Shown here: positions 11,080-24,418 of the stretch, one piece after another
Layout of the letters: every line of letters begins with the position of its first letter
How positions within the stretch are numbered: position 1 is the first letter of the stretch
From: Onchidella celtica
Taxonomy: Eukaryota; Mollusca; Gastropoda; Systellommatophora; Onchidiidae
Reading direction: 5' to 3'
Length of the DNA stretch: 64,000 bases
Assembly (NCBI GenBank): GCA_963931925.1
Contig: OZ007569.1
Coordinates: forward strand, 10,443,663 to 10,507,662
Program-made: the position numbers and the translations under genes
The notes under the pieces: model-generated
Seen by the model: only the letters and a program-made list of their open reading frames with translations
The model's database searches: none
What the model was told of the DNA's origin: nothing

Positions 11080-11860
11080 TGTCTCAGCCTCAACCCCAAA
11101 GCTTCCATCTTTACTGCTGAGGTTCAAGCAATCAACTAGGTCTTAAATCTTATATGCAGTTCCCAACCAGGACACTTCATTATCTTTTCTGATTCGCTGT
11201 CCTGCCGCCAGGCTTTACTAAACCCAAATATGAAGACCCATGAGATCAATAACCTATTACATCTTACACTGTCCAACAGGAAAAATGAAATTGTTCTCTG
11301 TTGGATCCCTGGACACACTGGCATCAAGGATAATGAAACAGCCAACACGCTGGCCAAAGAAACACTGACCATGTCCACCACAACACCTAAAAATACCACA
11401 CACTGACTTTAAACGAGCTATTAATAACTTCATTAAATCGAGATGGCAGGAAAGGTGGGATCAACAAACATCGAATAAACTACACTCTGTCCAAGATCAA
11501 CTTGGACAGTGGACCCATGCCTCTCAACAAAATCGGAGAAACGAAATTATCCTTAGTAGGCTCTGTCTGGGTCATACCCACCTCGCACACTGTTTTTTGT
11601 GTTTGGGGTGGAAGATCTCCCCGAATATGTGGCATGCAACTGCCAACTAACAATAAAACACAATTTAACTGAATATGTAGATTTCGTGCATATCCGAAGA
11701 AGACATTATGCCCATGGCTCCAAGAAACAATTATTCTCTACATGGACCCGCAGCGCATCCTGTCATTTCTGAAAGAGGTTGAACTCTACAAGTTGATTTA
11801 ACAGACTTCTGTCATATTTACAAAAATTCATAGACATATTTTCCAGCATGGGCCTTTTCC
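11080..11860 (+). pseudogene. Decayed LINE fragment: RNase H and C-terminal domain
   Basis: Plus-strand frames broken by stops and shifts still show an RNase H: KASIFTAEVQAI near 11100, FSDSLSCRQALLNP near 11190, then CWIPGHTGIKDNETAN near 11300. The typical C-terminal region follows (RLCLGHTHLAH near 11560, then LTIKHNLTEY in another frame). Upstream RT is absent, so this is a 5'-truncated, old copy of an RNase H-bearing LINE. It is in the opposite orientation to the LINE at 6.1-9.4 kb and clearly more degraded. No intact ORF remains. Confidence 0.75.
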
Positions 11861-12344
11861 AGTTAGATTTTTAATACATGCCTTTTCCCATTAGAACTCT
11901 AACTTCTTATCTGTAGGCAACTGAGGGCTGAAAGCTAGTCCAAAGAAGAATGAAACACCGTGAGAGGCGCAAAGTCGCCATTATTGTGCCAACGCATCGT
12001 TAAACTCAAACACAAAACTTGTCTTCATTTTTTTTCTTTCCCTTTTTCCCAGAAACGGGGAGATTTCAAGGGAACACAAGGAGGGCAGAGTTTTATCATA
12101 AAACGGGGAGACTTAGGAAATCTGATTTGGGCTTAGAAAATTAATTCTTTTAGTAATTAAGGATGTTTATTGTTGCTCTGAGATTTTGATAATTTGCATG
12201 ATGATCAAAATTTAGCACTTACTTGTCTTATTTTTGTTGTGCTGTTGTGTATATAATTATGCAGTCAAGTACAGGCTCTAACAGGTCTGTGAAGATAAAA
12301 CTGAATATCAAAAACAATCTGTCTGTTGTTTCGTCTTTGCTTAG

Positions 12345-15300
12345 ATCACAAAGTGTTCATTTGGCACAAAAAGCGAGAGACACCTGTGGCAGTGCTTGAG
12401 GGCCACAGACTGACTGTAAACTGCGTCCACTGGAACCCAACAGAGCCTGGTATGTTGGCGAGTGCCTCTGATGATGGGACTGTGAGAATCTGGGGTCCCA
12501 AAGAAAAGCTGAGAAAGAGAAAAGGTAAGTTGTTGGGGATCAGATGTGGTAAATTTTCTCATGTCTTTGTTGAGATCCTCTGTTGTAGATCAGATGTGCA
12601 GGGTTGCCAGCATGCCCGGAGTTGGCCTGGAATTCCGACTTCGAGCCCAAAGTTATCAGAGTAGCCCAGAGTTCCCCACATTTTTGCAAGCTTGACTAGA
12701 AAGATCGGCTGCCACTTCAGTCATGCGACAAGATCTAGAATCTACTCACTTCATTGATCGCCGCTTTCTTGAACTGGCGCTAGCCTAACCATGATGGGTT
12801 ACGGAGTGAAGAGGTCAAAGGTCGTAAACCTTTAACTGCTGTTTATCTCTTCAGGAGCCAAAACTCACAAATAGTAGATCCTCCCTCATTACGGCACTTG
12901 CTTCATTCTGTCATCGCGACGGCTGATTCCACTCAACCGTCAACCACGTTCAGCATTCGCTCGCTCATTTCTACACCAAGATATACACGTTATCGTCATT
13001 TTTCGTGCATAAGATGACAAAGTGATGAACGAAAAGTGCATACATAAGTCTAAGTTGGACAGGACCGACAAGTTTTCGAAATGACCCATGAAATGCAGCG
13101 ACTTTCATGCAAAGTGAATTAGACCTATCAGTAGATCTGCTCCAGCAGGGAATTTCGAATTGAGAAATTTCAGGTGTTTTGGTCCAAGAAGAAAGTGCAG
13201 CACATAAGAAAAAACTTGAAATCACCTGTAGCAAATTCAAACCCAGTTTATTTTGTAAAGAAAATGCTGGTTGCTACTTAACTGGGCTCATTGTAACCTC
13301 AATTTCAACTTTAGCGCATTCAGCTGCCTATTCAGTCTTTCCATGCGGGCATCTGATGTGATAAACTCATAAGCCTTTAGTCTTGTGATGACTTAATGGA
13401 CCTTGATTTTAAAAATGATGTCATCAAATTGAAATGTGGGCATGTACAAATAGAGCAATAGAGTAGGCAAAACTTTCACTATACACATTTATTAATACGT
13501 AGTACGGTGAATCCATTGAAAGAATAGATCGACAATCTATAATAGTCATATAATTAAAAATTTAAACCTTTGTTTTTGTTGTGTGTATCCCTCAATGCCT
13601 TGTAGATCTATGTAAATTCTGTTAACATGGGTCAATGTAAAAAAGCAACAGACCCTCTGTTGTAGATTAGATGTGGTAAATTTGCTCATGTCCTTGAGAA
13701 CATCTGTTGTAGATAAGATGCAGTAAATCTTTTCACATCGTTGTTGAGATACCTTGTTGGAGATCAGAAGCAGTAAATTTGCTCATGTCTTTGTTGAGAC
13801 CCTCTGCAAGACTTTTCATAAGGAACATGTATTTGTAATTGAAATGACATGCAGTGAATGAAATGGGGATGCTTTTCTTGATGCTAGTAATGCACACCCA
13901 CAGAATGAGAATTGTAAATACAGTTTGCACTGTCTCTCACGGAGCATGTGTTTGAATTTTATGTTATATTTTTTATTTTAAAGTGAAGTATTTGAAAGGG
14001 AGGGGGGGTGTGCCGTTTTGAGGCTGTGCAAGGAGTGAAGACAAAAATTGTAAGTATTACAAATCTGAGTAAATTTCTGTGAGGTTACTTGGTGGGCCTC
14101 TTCGGGTCTCTTGTCTCAGAAAGACAACTTCATGGCAAAGAAAACAAACACTTGTTAAATATAGTGTTAACTCGTTCCTCTCTAAGGCAATCAGTGTGTT
14201 ATTTATTTCACTCCATGGCAATGACGTGGGCAAGATCAGAGATGCCAAGTGTCCTGCACTTTGCGGGACAGCCCCGCATTTAAGGCCTTTGTCCCGCCCG
14301 CAGAGTAGTCCGTCCCGCAAATTAGGGGAAAATAGTAATAATGAATTGTTTCGGAACCATCCGATCGATCTCACTTTTTAACAGCGAAACTACCGACTCT
14401 TTCATGCAAAGAATCACAATGTGTATTTGGCTTGGCTTACTTTCAGTTTCATACTTCCGCAACGTGGCTTGGTGCGCACTTGCTACTTCCACTAATGAGC
14501 CAAACAGACGCTTTGCTCTGTGAGACTGACGATTAAATTTTGTTGAGCATTTTATCCAAGCCATCATCATGTCTTTGATTGTTCTCAACATCATTTTCCC
14601 CTGTGGATTTGGGGGGCCTCACGCTGAAATTCCAGATTGCCACTATCAAAGACAGGAATGATGTAGATCTAATCTAGATATCTAGATCTAAACTAGATTC
14701 TAGATCTAGATCTAGTTAAGTACAGCACATGCAGCTTCATAGACTTCTAAGACTTCAAGTTCTCATACACATTCCTCTTCCTGTTGTGACTGCCCTCTCT
14801 ACTAGCCATATTTCTGGCTGTCTTTCTCTCCTCTTCACATCACAGTCTGTCTTGAAGTATTGTGTGAGTGGCTCCCATTGTTTTAAGATCCACTTGTCTT
14901 ACAAGATTGTTTTTATGTTTGTAGTGTATTATTTATGTTGCATGCATAGACCCCCTATGTGTCCCTCAAAATCTTCGTTTGTCCCTCAAAATCATGATTC
15001 TTGTCCCTCATTTTGATTTCTTCGGGTTGTCATCTCTGCAAGATTTTTGTTTGCCAGTGGACACCACTGAATTAACTGTTGAAAACTGGATGTTGATATT
15101 CCAGGTGGTCATGAGATATCAAAAGTCATAGTTTCGCAGGTTTTTTTTTCTAATAATTTCACTATCCCATGACAATTCAGAATGTTTTGTGTGAAAAACT
15201 AAACTTTTTAAGAAACATTGGGGAATAGAGTTCTCTCCCATTGTTCAAGGGTCACATGAAATCTGGAGCAGGGTGAAGTAGGGAGCTGCCATCAGGGAGA

Positions 15301-15563
15301 AAAGAGTTAACCAGAGACAGAAGAGGTCAGATCCTATGTCTGGAAGAGAATTTCTTGCCTTAGTTAGGAATAGAATTGCTTTCTTTAGTCAGGAAGAGAA
15401 TTGCTTGCTTTAGTCAGGAAGAGGATTGTTTGCTTTAAAGAGACAGTGCAAATTTTTTTTTTTTTTAAGTGTCAAGGTATATCATTCCTTGTGATTTAAG
15501 GTATAGCTTTTTCATTTCTACGCAGATAGCCTAACAAGTTCTGGACGGAGCTCCCCTGTATGA
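12345..15563 (+). CDS. WDR26: WDR26-like WD40 repeat protein, last two coding exons
   Basis: Exon A is 12345-12524, between a TTTGCTTAG acceptor and AAAG/GTAAGT donor. It encodes one full WD40 blade and the next segment ([36 protein letters not shown]). The order and wording match the end of the WDR26 propeller. WDR26 is the scaffold of the CTLH/GID E3 ubiquitin ligase. Exon B is 15526-15563 after TTTCTACGCAG; phase agrees (1 + 2 bases) and gives [12 protein letters not shown] then TGA, a short Ser-rich tail. The intron is 3,001 bp and full of repeats. Upstream exons (LisH/CTLH and the other blades) are not between 1 and 12344 as far as I can see, so they lie beyond the left edge or I missed them. 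Exon A is secure; exon B rests on splice signals, phase and a plausible terminus. Confidence 0.88.
12535..13805. repeat. Degenerate tandem repeat in WDR26 intron, split by a ~1.05-kb insertion
   Basis: A unit of about 45 bp (GATCAGATGTGGTAAATTTT, then CTCATGTCTTTGTTGAGA, then CCTCTGTTGTA) begins right behind the exon donor at 12539. A second partial unit breaks off at about 12598, where CAGGGTTGCCAGC starts. The array resumes at about 13650 with CCCTCTGTTGTAGATTAGATGTGGTAAA and runs for three more units to 13805. The 12599-13645 block lacks the unit and looks inserted. Its CAGGGTTGCC start resembles a hAT terminus, but the right end is unclear. Confidence 0.65.
14237..15038. mobile_element. 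Non-autonomous hAT-like MITE with an exact 6-bp flanking duplication
   Basis: The left end is CAGAGATGCCAAG and the right end, reverse-complemented, is CAGAGATGACAACCC. The immediate flanks are CAAGAT (14231-14236) and CAAGAT (15039-15044). Subterminal GTCCCGC motifs on the left and GTCCCTC motifs on the right recur in clusters, as in hAT-type ends. The interior has no transposase and contains an AGATCTAGATCT cluster at about 14665-14715. hAT elements usually make 8-bp duplications, so class is tentative. It lies in the WDR26 intron. Confidence 0.7.
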
Positions 15564-15929
15564 CGACAGATCTAGTCTTCATGAAGACAACAAAACTATC
15601 ATCACTTCTCTGGGCCATCATAATATTTATAATGCTCACAACAAGTGGAAAAATTTGTATTTTTAATCATGGGCTCATGAATGTTGCAACTCGGCTGATA
15701 TTAAGTGTACTCTGCAGGCATTGAATGTTTCAAAATGATAGTGGTGAAATCAGCAGCTCTCTGACAGGAAAACGTATGTGGTCAGGATGATGTATGATTG
15801 CAGACACTTACAGATGCTATGATCCAAAAGGTACACGGAAGTTCAAGAAAGAAAGTAATATGGATAGCATGTTCCACTTGTAATCATGGAGTTCATAGAA
15901 CATAAGCATTGCTTGAAGAGTAATACAGT

Positions 15930-16073
15930 TAAAATGTGGCAAAAGAAGGGTTGTATGGAAAGCCTAACATAGAAGCAGAAAACAAATAAACTTTCTTTTG
16001 CCACATTTTGAGTTTGTTCCAAGCTCTGCTGGGACCGCACAGATTTTCTGTGGTTTTTTAATTACATTTTGAT
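15930..16073 (+). mobile_element. Short copy of the hairpin-tail fold-back family
   Basis: The head AGTTAAAATGTGGCAAAAG (about 15928) is repeated inverted at about 15993-16012 (TTCTTTTGCCACATTTTGA). A tail follows with CTCTGCTGGGACC, the hairpin CACAG-ATTTT-CTGTG and GGTTTTTTAAT. The flanks AGTAATACAGT (15919-15929) and AGTAATTACAGT (16074-16085) form an imperfect 11-12-bp duplication. The head and tail match the copies at 26.2 and 56.5 kb. Confidence 0.65.
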
Positions 16074-17979
16074 AGTAATTACAGTATATGTGGCTTTAAT
16101 CAGCGTTCATTAAGCTTGGCTGTTGTAGTAAAACTGAATGAGGACATTGAAAACTGACATTTGGTGGCCATACAAAATGTGGTAATTGCACTAATGTTCA
16201 TTATTTAATTAGCGAGTCAAGTGATAGTAATGTGATAGTTGTGCATCTCAAACGACATCAAATCATCAGTACACTGAGAGATGTGTGACAGAGATAGGAG
16301 CAGTGCTTCAACAGAACTGAAACTAGGGACCATCCATAGAGAAGATATGCTCTAGGGGGAGGGAACAGGGGTTGCCTTCAGTGTACGGAAAGTGTACGTG
16401 AGGAAAAAGGGGTTTCTGTAGGGCCTACCTACCTTTTCAATTATTGTCATAAATTGAAAGGCTTGGTTGTACCTACTTTTTTTTTTTTTGGCAACTGAAG
16501 ATTGCCAGATTATATACAAAAAATCATGTCTCAAATGAAACAATAAAATAGTTCATGCAAAATGCCACGTAAAGAAGTGGCCAAAATATAGCATATGTAC
16601 TTTATTTATTGTCCCTCTACCGTATGTATAAATGGACCAGGTTTTTTTGGTGTCACTGAGATCGGTGTTTTGAAACAGCAGAACATTCTGGTCAATACCC
16701 ATAAATCTTGCTATAGACATTTGTGATCTCAGCAATATCATCATTGTAGCAATGTTTTGATTTGGTGCTTGAAACATCACATTGTATTTGTGCAGATGCT
16801 TGAAGGAGATTTCATGGTGGGATGTGACTTTGTTTTTCAAAGCATGCATGTTTTTTGTGATGTGTCATGGAATGCACATAAATTGATGCTGCAAAATGCG
16901 TGTGGTGTCTAGTGCCCTTCCACATCTGATATGGCCACAACTGAATGTACTGGTGGCCTTTTGTATATGGGGAAAAAAATCGAAAGTTTACCGAACTGAG
17001 TGCCCAGTGAGCGCAAAAGTGCAAGTTTGCAGTGCCTAATTTCACTGCAAAGGTAGTACCTTGCTCCCTGTTTACCCAGAGGAAAATGGTGTCACGGAGC
17101 TCATATTAGTGACTATTCACTGCACACATGTAAAACTCAAGAAACCAGTAAGAAGTTTGCTTAATATTCCCCCCAACCTTCTTTCAGCATCAGTAACAAA
17201 AAGATCACGTGTGAAACATCAGAAGTGCTGGTATCCGAGGTTTTTCTTATGTAACGTACAAAAGCTGAACATCCTATCCTATTTTAACAGCAGAACAGCA
17301 TCACTTTCTTCAGTTTTTGGAATAGATGCCAGCATGAGCTTTTGTCAAATTCATTAGTGAATGGCAGTTCATAATATTTAATTTGGCATTAGTACAAGTG
17401 TTCAGGATTCAAATGGCAGATTTTATTTCATATAATAACTGTATTTGACAATATTTTTCATTTGTTGTAGAGTGAGCTCTGAAAGTAACCAATGTAAGAA
17501 AATTGGGCCACATAATGTATGGTTTGATAAGAACCATAAATTGTACATATGCTTTCCTTAATGCAATTCATGTATTAAATAGCCAAATACCTCAAAGGAG
17601 ATTTGTCCAGGGGGTGTCTCAAAGGAGAATCTGCGAAAAATCCAATTCTTTGAGCAAATTGAGATGCACAAACAAAAACAAAAATGAAAAATATACATCT
17701 TAAGGCTTGAAAAGACTTCCACTACTGTCACCCTGAAGTCAGTCACTGTTGGTTTGAGTAATCACTACTCCAGCAACATTGAATGAGAATTAACAACACG
17801 TAGAATAGAAAAAGCTAATGTGCTCACGAAATCATTATTCATTTTGAACCAACAGAGGTAATGTCACTGCCGGGACTTTGATTTTCTACAATTTTGTACT
17901 TGTGGTATTGTCTGGGCAGAATATCAAATGCATTCACATACGGAATGACATGAGTGAAGTTGCCTGCTGGATGGAAAGT

Positions 17980-18113
17980 GGAAATACATTGTCATCGAAA
18001 ATAACATGTATGACTCATTTATGTGGAAATACATTGTCATCGAAAATAACATGTATGACTCATTTATGTGGAAATACATTGTCATCACAAAATAGCATGT
18101 ATGACTCATTTTA
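17980..18113. repeat. Minisatellite, three 45-bp units
   Basis: Units start at 17980, 18025 and 18070. The first two are identical over 45 bases (GGAAATACATTGTCATCG, then AAAATAACATGTATGACTCA) and the third differs by a few bases. It lies in the presumed WDR26 3' UTR. Confidence 0.95.
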
Positions 18114-18249
18114 ACACTTTCTCTTCTATGCTTCCTATCAGAGTTCAGTCCTACTATACCTATGAAGAAGTACACATAAATAGGCCTTTGCCGTAGTGGA
18201 TATCTTTCAGCAGAATTTCTCGAAAAATATGAGAATCTTGTGTCCATGA

Positions 18250-18680
18250 ATTTTTTATTTTTTTTTAACGAGGTGATGGTCCTGGGATAAGCTGCCCACC
18301 CTTTTCTCTCTCTCTCTCTCTGTCTCTGGTCTAGAAAGTTTCCCACAATAATGCAGACTAGCTACAAATCTCATGCGGACCAGGGCACTTTGCAGCAAAC
18401 CGAGGTTGTATCCCTTGTGCTGAGCTTATAACAGGGCGCAAAAAAAGAGATCATTGTAGTTTACAGACATAATAAAAAATTTTAAACGATTGCCTGAAGC
18501 TTGAATAAACAATAGGTTGATGCAAAAGCGACTAGATTAGATTAGTTGACATTTAAGAAAATTAATTTTATTATTTTTGAAACTGTCTCTTTCAAGGTCA
18601 GTACCAGCTATCATTGGACGAAAATTGCACCACCACAATGCAATACTCTCACCACTATTTTTTTTTTTGTATAAGATCCC
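18250..18680 (-). repeat. Unclassified interspersed repeat, copy 1 of 3
   Basis: It shares an ordered series of blocks with 31125-31602 and 49195-49634: T-tract, CCCACC, TC-rich tract, GGTCTAGAAAGTTTCCCA, a CATTGTA block, AGATTAGTTGACATTTAAG, TTTTTGAAACTGTC, AAAATTGCACC and a terminal TAAGAT. Read on the minus strand it starts ATCTTAT and ends in an A-tract, which suggests a retroposon. No tRNA-like A/B boxes seen. Confidence 0.8.
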
Positions 18681-21219
18681 TTTGGCTTATTTTAACTTAG
18701 GTAAAATTAAATGATGGGTCTAGAAATGACAAAGTTGGATTATGCAAATGAACACTACTTTCTCTATCTTCCATAAAATTTCAAGTTTAAAGGCTGTTTA
18801 TAAATGCTGATAAGGATAGTGAAGTTGGGGTTCCAACAACCAAAATTTGGGCATTTTAGTCAGAAAGACTAAGGGAGCATTGGTTTTGCCAGTTTGGTTG
18901 ACACGGCGTCTTTCAGTTGGTATTTGTGACATCAGAATTCAAACTGAATGTATGTCATGAGGGAAATGTGACTTGGATGAACAGATATCAGTCATGGGTG
19001 ATATCAGTGATTTAATTGTTTTACTAGAATAGCAGAACAGCCTGTTTTTGGCCAAAGGAAGAAAGAGGTGTGGCTATATTATATAAGGCTATGTCTTGTC
19101 GATAAAAAAAATGCATCTGCTTGCTGAAAAATGTGTAGTGGAAAGAACTGAATGTGCAAGTATTTACAAAAGGAGCATGTTGCCAGAATTTCCAAAGGAA
19201 TAGAGCATCAGTACCGTTTATTATTTTATCTTGTATTTTGTTAGTGACTAAGTGTTTTCAAGTCTAGCACCTTACGTTTTTAATGTTTTATTTTTTCTAC
19301 AGTTATTCACTGCAAATAATTGGTTCATTTTATCATGAAAAAAATCTTGGAGTGACCAGTAGACAAAATTATTTGTGTGAGATTAACAGAAAATTGTTTT
19401 GATCCTTTTTTATTCCGTGGGGAAAATTTAATGTTTTTCAGATTGACCCTTCTATGATGATGTAGATTTTAGTCTCAGGTCATATACTTGGAGATGTGTG
19501 CAGACATGTGCTGCATTGATATCTCTTTCAATAACAGTGGAGTTTGTAAACTCTTTGCATATTTCTTCACTTTGTTGCAAACTTGAAAAGTACGATGTGT
19601 AATTAGAATTATTTCCTTGGATCTACAACATGTATAAGATTTAGTCAATTGTCATTGTGGGGTGGCGGTCAGATTAAGAGAAATCATTTTGCAATACAAG
19701 AAGAACTCAGAACTTGCGATTCACTCTTGTTTGCTCTCATTTCATTGATGAGTTACATTAATCTGCTGGAAAGGAGCGGTCAAATGGAATCTCTGACAAA
19801 CTTAAATTGTCAGCTCAAATGTAAATATTAGTATGTGGTCCCTCTGTGAACAGTTTTTGTGTACATTGTCAACCAGTTTTATCTTTTTCTTACAGTTGTC
19901 AATAAATCTTTATCTTTTTCGTGTTTATTTAGACTACCACATCCCTCACAAAATGAAATAGAACTTGGAAGTGTAATTTCATTACTTGTTAATATTGAAA
20001 TCAATGAATTATGGTTGGTATTCGTGATAGGGGAGAAATTTGCCATAGTATCTGAGCAGCATTTAAACGAAATGAATCTAGCATCCTTCAGGATTGTCAA
20101 ATTGCTGCATTGCACATCTTGATGGGAATACTTAAGATGTTTTTGGAAATGACATTGCCTATGTTAGGAAATTATTTTGACCTTTTTATTTACTTTTTTT
20201 TTTCTTTTATGTGAAAACTTTTGACTGCCTGATTTTTATTCACTACATTATATAAACCATTTCTTTTCAGTTCTCCAATGTCTTTAACATTGGGTGTATA
20301 ATTTTGCTGAAACCCTAATTATTGTACCTTAAATGTATTCCTCCTTTTTACTTTTGTTCATTTCTTTTTGTCTTGGTTTTTTGGCATTTCTTATGTATGT
20401 AACTTGTCCTTGCATTTATGTAATCTATTCTGTGTGGAAATCTGCTTCATGGTGCACCCTAGTCAAGAAGTACTGGAAATTTAACGTTTGACACATTTGT
20501 ATTTTTGAACCTGCCACATGATTATCTTATCAAAGTTGACCTCGGGGTCATTGAACTTCAGACAATATTTGTCAGAATTGCAGATAAAGAAAGTCACAGA
20601 CAAACGTCAGTGGAGACTCTGGAAAGTCTTAAGTCTTCAGACAGAAACAAATCTTCAACTATCAGCAGGCATGAGCATGAGAAGGGCACTTTTGTAGTTC
20701 ATTTTTTTAAAGAGCTTCAGTTCCAGAACTCATATTCCAGAGATGTGATTTGTGTACAGTTATACATGTTCCTAGAATCTACAAACATGATTTAGTGTGT
20801 TAATTTTAATGTCATATGGCAAATCATATTTGTCCCTCCAAAACAGTGAATCATGAGCTGGAGAATCAAGCATAAGTGGGGGAAAAGTTCCTCAGTTTGA
20901 ATAGGATTACACAACAAATGTAAAACTAGCTTTGGGGGATTTTTTTTTTAGTGTGCAAACTTCATCAGTAAGTTTTTGTTTTGTTTTGTCGTTTTTCAGT
21001 TTCTTGCCCAAAAGAAATAAGTTGAACAAGCCATTATCATTGTATTATAAACAGATTGATAGAGCTCAATAGATTATGACAGCACGCCTTTTTGTAGTTT
21101 TGCATGCACTGTAGAGTTCATGGAAAAGAAAAGAAACCGTTCCTTTTAGGGGAGGGGGGGCGCAGGTATTTCAGTGTCACAGGTAACATGTACAAGCCCA
21201 TAATCATGTTCACCCAGGC

Positions 21220-21411
21220 CAGGGGTCAGCAATTCGCCGCTCATGTTTCACCTGTGGCTCTTTCATTTTCCTATTGTGGGTGAAAGAAAAAAGAAGAACC
21301 TTTGAATGAGACAATACTATACTTGCATGCATATTGTGGCTCTTTCTAATGTTGAAATCTATTGAAATTTAAAAATATGGCTGGTTTTCTCTGAAAAGTT
21401 GCCGATTCCTG
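21220..21411. mobile_element. Short hAT-like MITE
   Basis: The left end CAGGGGTCAGCAATTCGC and the reverse-complemented right end CAGGAATCGGCAACTTTTC resemble hAT termini. GTGGCTCTTTC occurs subterminally on both sides in direct orientation. No clear target duplication was seen. It is in the presumed WDR26 3' UTR. Confidence 0.5.
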
Positions 21412-22228
21412 CACCACTAAGGCTTTGTAAGGCACAGGAAGGTTTGGAAGGGCATAACTAATGCTCAGCATTGAAATTTATTTGTTTTGCTTTGGCTGAA
21501 GAATAAGTGGACTAAGAGATGTGTTTGGGGGAAGCTCATATATCACTTATTCGATAACTTTACAAGCATAGGTACTTTTTTTTTTTTTTTTACAGTGGTA
21601 TAAACGTGTATCTGAATTACCCAGCCTTTTTGTCAAAAGTGAACAATGAAATGACTATGTAGCCAGTAATGTATGACTACTATGCGACAACAAACTTAGA
21701 TGTTCATGCTTTTTTAAGTTAAAATCTGTGGGAAATATCAAATTCAGTGGTCTGAAGTGGGTGAGAACCAGACCGTATCATTCTTGACAGAGAGACCCTA
21801 TTCAGAATTACTGCAGAACAGTATCAGGAAGCTTATTGTTTTGAAAAGAAATGAATGAGGAAAGGCCAACAAGCATGTCCTCATGAATCAACTGTACCTC
21901 AGATTTCATGGCACTTGTGGACTGCATCATTGCTTGAATAGTAAAATCTCTTTGTACTGTCAGTGTCACCTAAGTGAGCAGATCACTATAAATTCTCACT
22001 GCAAAGAAGTTTGTGGCATTTTCAGAAAGAATTACATGAAAAGTTTCGGGAAATGGAGAAATCATCTGTTCTAAATTTCTGAGGGAGGTGGCCAGAGGCA
22101 AAAAGAAATAGATGAGTAACATTTATGGTGGTGTTGTTTGTTTTTTTTTCTGTGGCCAGCTGTTCATCATCATACCTCACTCCCATCAACGTTTGAAAGC
22201 AATAAATTTGAAGTGTGCTTACAGGTTG

Positions 22229-22306
22229 ACTTTAGTGGGCATGATATTGATAAGCAAACAGTGTATATCTACATGATATTGATAAGCAAACAGTGTCTAT
22301 CTACAG
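22229..22306. repeat. Direct duplication of about 36 bp
   Basis: CATGATATTGATAAGCAAAC then AGTGT and ATCTAC occurs twice in tandem with one or two differences. It is a recent local duplication in non-coding sequence. Confidence 0.85.
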
Positions 22307-24412
22307 CTTGTAAATAGGTCTTGGTTTGGCAGTGCATATTGTGTATCAGTGTTTAAATCCTGCAGAGTTATAGCCATGTACAAATGTATTTTGTTCCCTT
22401 TGTGTGAGCTTTCTTCAAAGAATTAAGATTTTCCATATCCCCTGCTTCATAAGTTTTATGAATATGCACCATGCAAAGAACAAATAATGAGCACATTTCA
22501 TGTATTACTTTCCCCTTCAGTGCCTTAATTTTGTTTTACCTCAAGCTTGACCATTTCTCTTTGATTAGATATTGAAAGTAGTTGGTTGAATTGATCCATT
22601 TGATTGGCTCAGAGAAAGAAATATTATTTACTTAAATATTGGTGTTTTCTTTTTTCAGTTACTCTTGTTTAATTGCACTTTATGAATGCCCTGTGCATTT
22701 TTTTTTTTTTTTAGATTAGCTTATGATATGAAGTTGTTTCAAAAAGTCTGAGGCAAAATTATTTCAATCAGTTTTCTGGAAGTGTGAGTGCTCAAAGATA
22801 TTCAGTATATCAAGTATTACTGAGCACAGAAGTAGGCTTGTTCAGCATTGTTTTTGATTTAATTACTGTGTTCCACACATTAATCCATGCACTTAATGCC
22901 AATAGCTCTATGAGAAAATAACTAGTGGAAATCATCTCAACATTATGGCAAAGAAAGATTTAGGTTTCAAGCTCAGCTGTAAAGTCTATATCATGGAATA
23001 CAGATGTTTCTTTGACACATTTGACACTGCAACTCAGGAGAAAGGGAGATAGATCTCTGTAGGCCTAGTGGTACACATGTTGGGAGGAGAGGAAAACGGA
23101 TGTCGCTGGATAGATCCTGAAAGGTATCATGTATTGGACACTTTAGATAAGGTGAATTATCAGCAAGGGACACTTATGGTTCAGCTGCAACAGCTGTTGT
23201 AGTATTAAGTTAGTTTGAAGGGAATCAATAGTCCTTCTTGTCCTTTACTGAAGCCACAGAGCACCTAAAAAAAAAAATCGTTTAGAAAATAGCTGGCACT
23301 GCATTTTACTCACTTTTTTTTTTTCTTCAGTTATATGTTACTGATGATAAACAGAATGTCTGTGGACCTTTGTGGCTGTATTCCATTGTATGGTAGGCTC
23401 ATATGAAAGATTATCAACTGAATCAGAACACTTACCCCGGTATACATCTTTTCACAAGGCCATGGAAACTCACTGAGCTATACATTCCACACCCATGCCA
23501 TACTATAACCACTACTCTTTCGCCTCACACACAACACTCACACTGCGACAGTATCTTTTGAAACAGTGAGAAAAACGATTTTCATTGTTTCATTTTTTCA
23601 TATCATAAATGGGGAGGGGGATGTCATTTAATCTACACATTTCAAATAGAGTATGTCATAATTGAGAGCGATGAGGTTGATTCAGATGCACTGAAGGATT
23701 ATATGTGTATGAGAACAAGGGAAATGCAGTGGTGATGCTAGATATTGCTAGGGCCTGATCTGCGATTTGTAAAAATTGTTAAAGCAAGATTCCACCTGTA
23801 ATCTGGTATTATGTAACAGCATCGTGTGTGCAAGTATTTACCGGTACAAGATCTGCTTTTCAATATAGTAAAATGATTAAATATGTGAAGTTGTCATCAT
23901 GTGTGCTCCTGCCCTGAATAGCATTCTGTCAACTTTGTATTAAATTGTATTCATGAAACCATGGAATATACATGTACTCTGAAGACTATATTGATTATCA
24001 GCTCATTCTTACTACATATTTTTACTTTATATGTCTCCTAAATCAGACCATCTTTGTATATTCTAGTTTCAGTTTTTGTGGTGGTTTCATTTTCTGGAAG
24101 AATTTAGTGTAAATGTCATTTTACTTCTATCACTGCATGGATGAAGGAGTTTGTTTGCATGCAATTTTGGTTTGGTGGTTACTCACAATGTATAAGGAGA
24201 ATGCTACATCTTTTCGGTCCCAACCAGATTACCTGATAAAAAGAATACTTTCGAGCAATCCAATTTGAGCGCTTATGGCTTACTAAGGCATGCAAGAACT
24301 GTGTACACAAAAGAATCTCACAGTGACATGGTTTTAACTGATGTAGCTGAGTGTGTTGTGAATTCATGTATAATCCCATTTTTATTTTCAAGGAATGCCT
24401 TCTAAAATGACA

Positions 24413-24418
24413 AATAAA
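24413..24418 (+). terminator. WDR26: Putative WDR26 poly(A) signal AATAAA
   Basis: AATAAA precedes the switch from the plus-strand WDR26 tail to the convergent CNIH4 tail. It was chosen by position only. Confidence 0.4.

Noticed and set aside
15930-16073. Helitron 3' end (hairpin near the terminus)
   Set aside because: Helitrons end in CTRR and make no target duplications; these copies have duplications and a different tail.
17924-18346. 140-residue minus-strand frame
   Set aside because: Most of it is the 45-bp minisatellite and an interspersed repeat.
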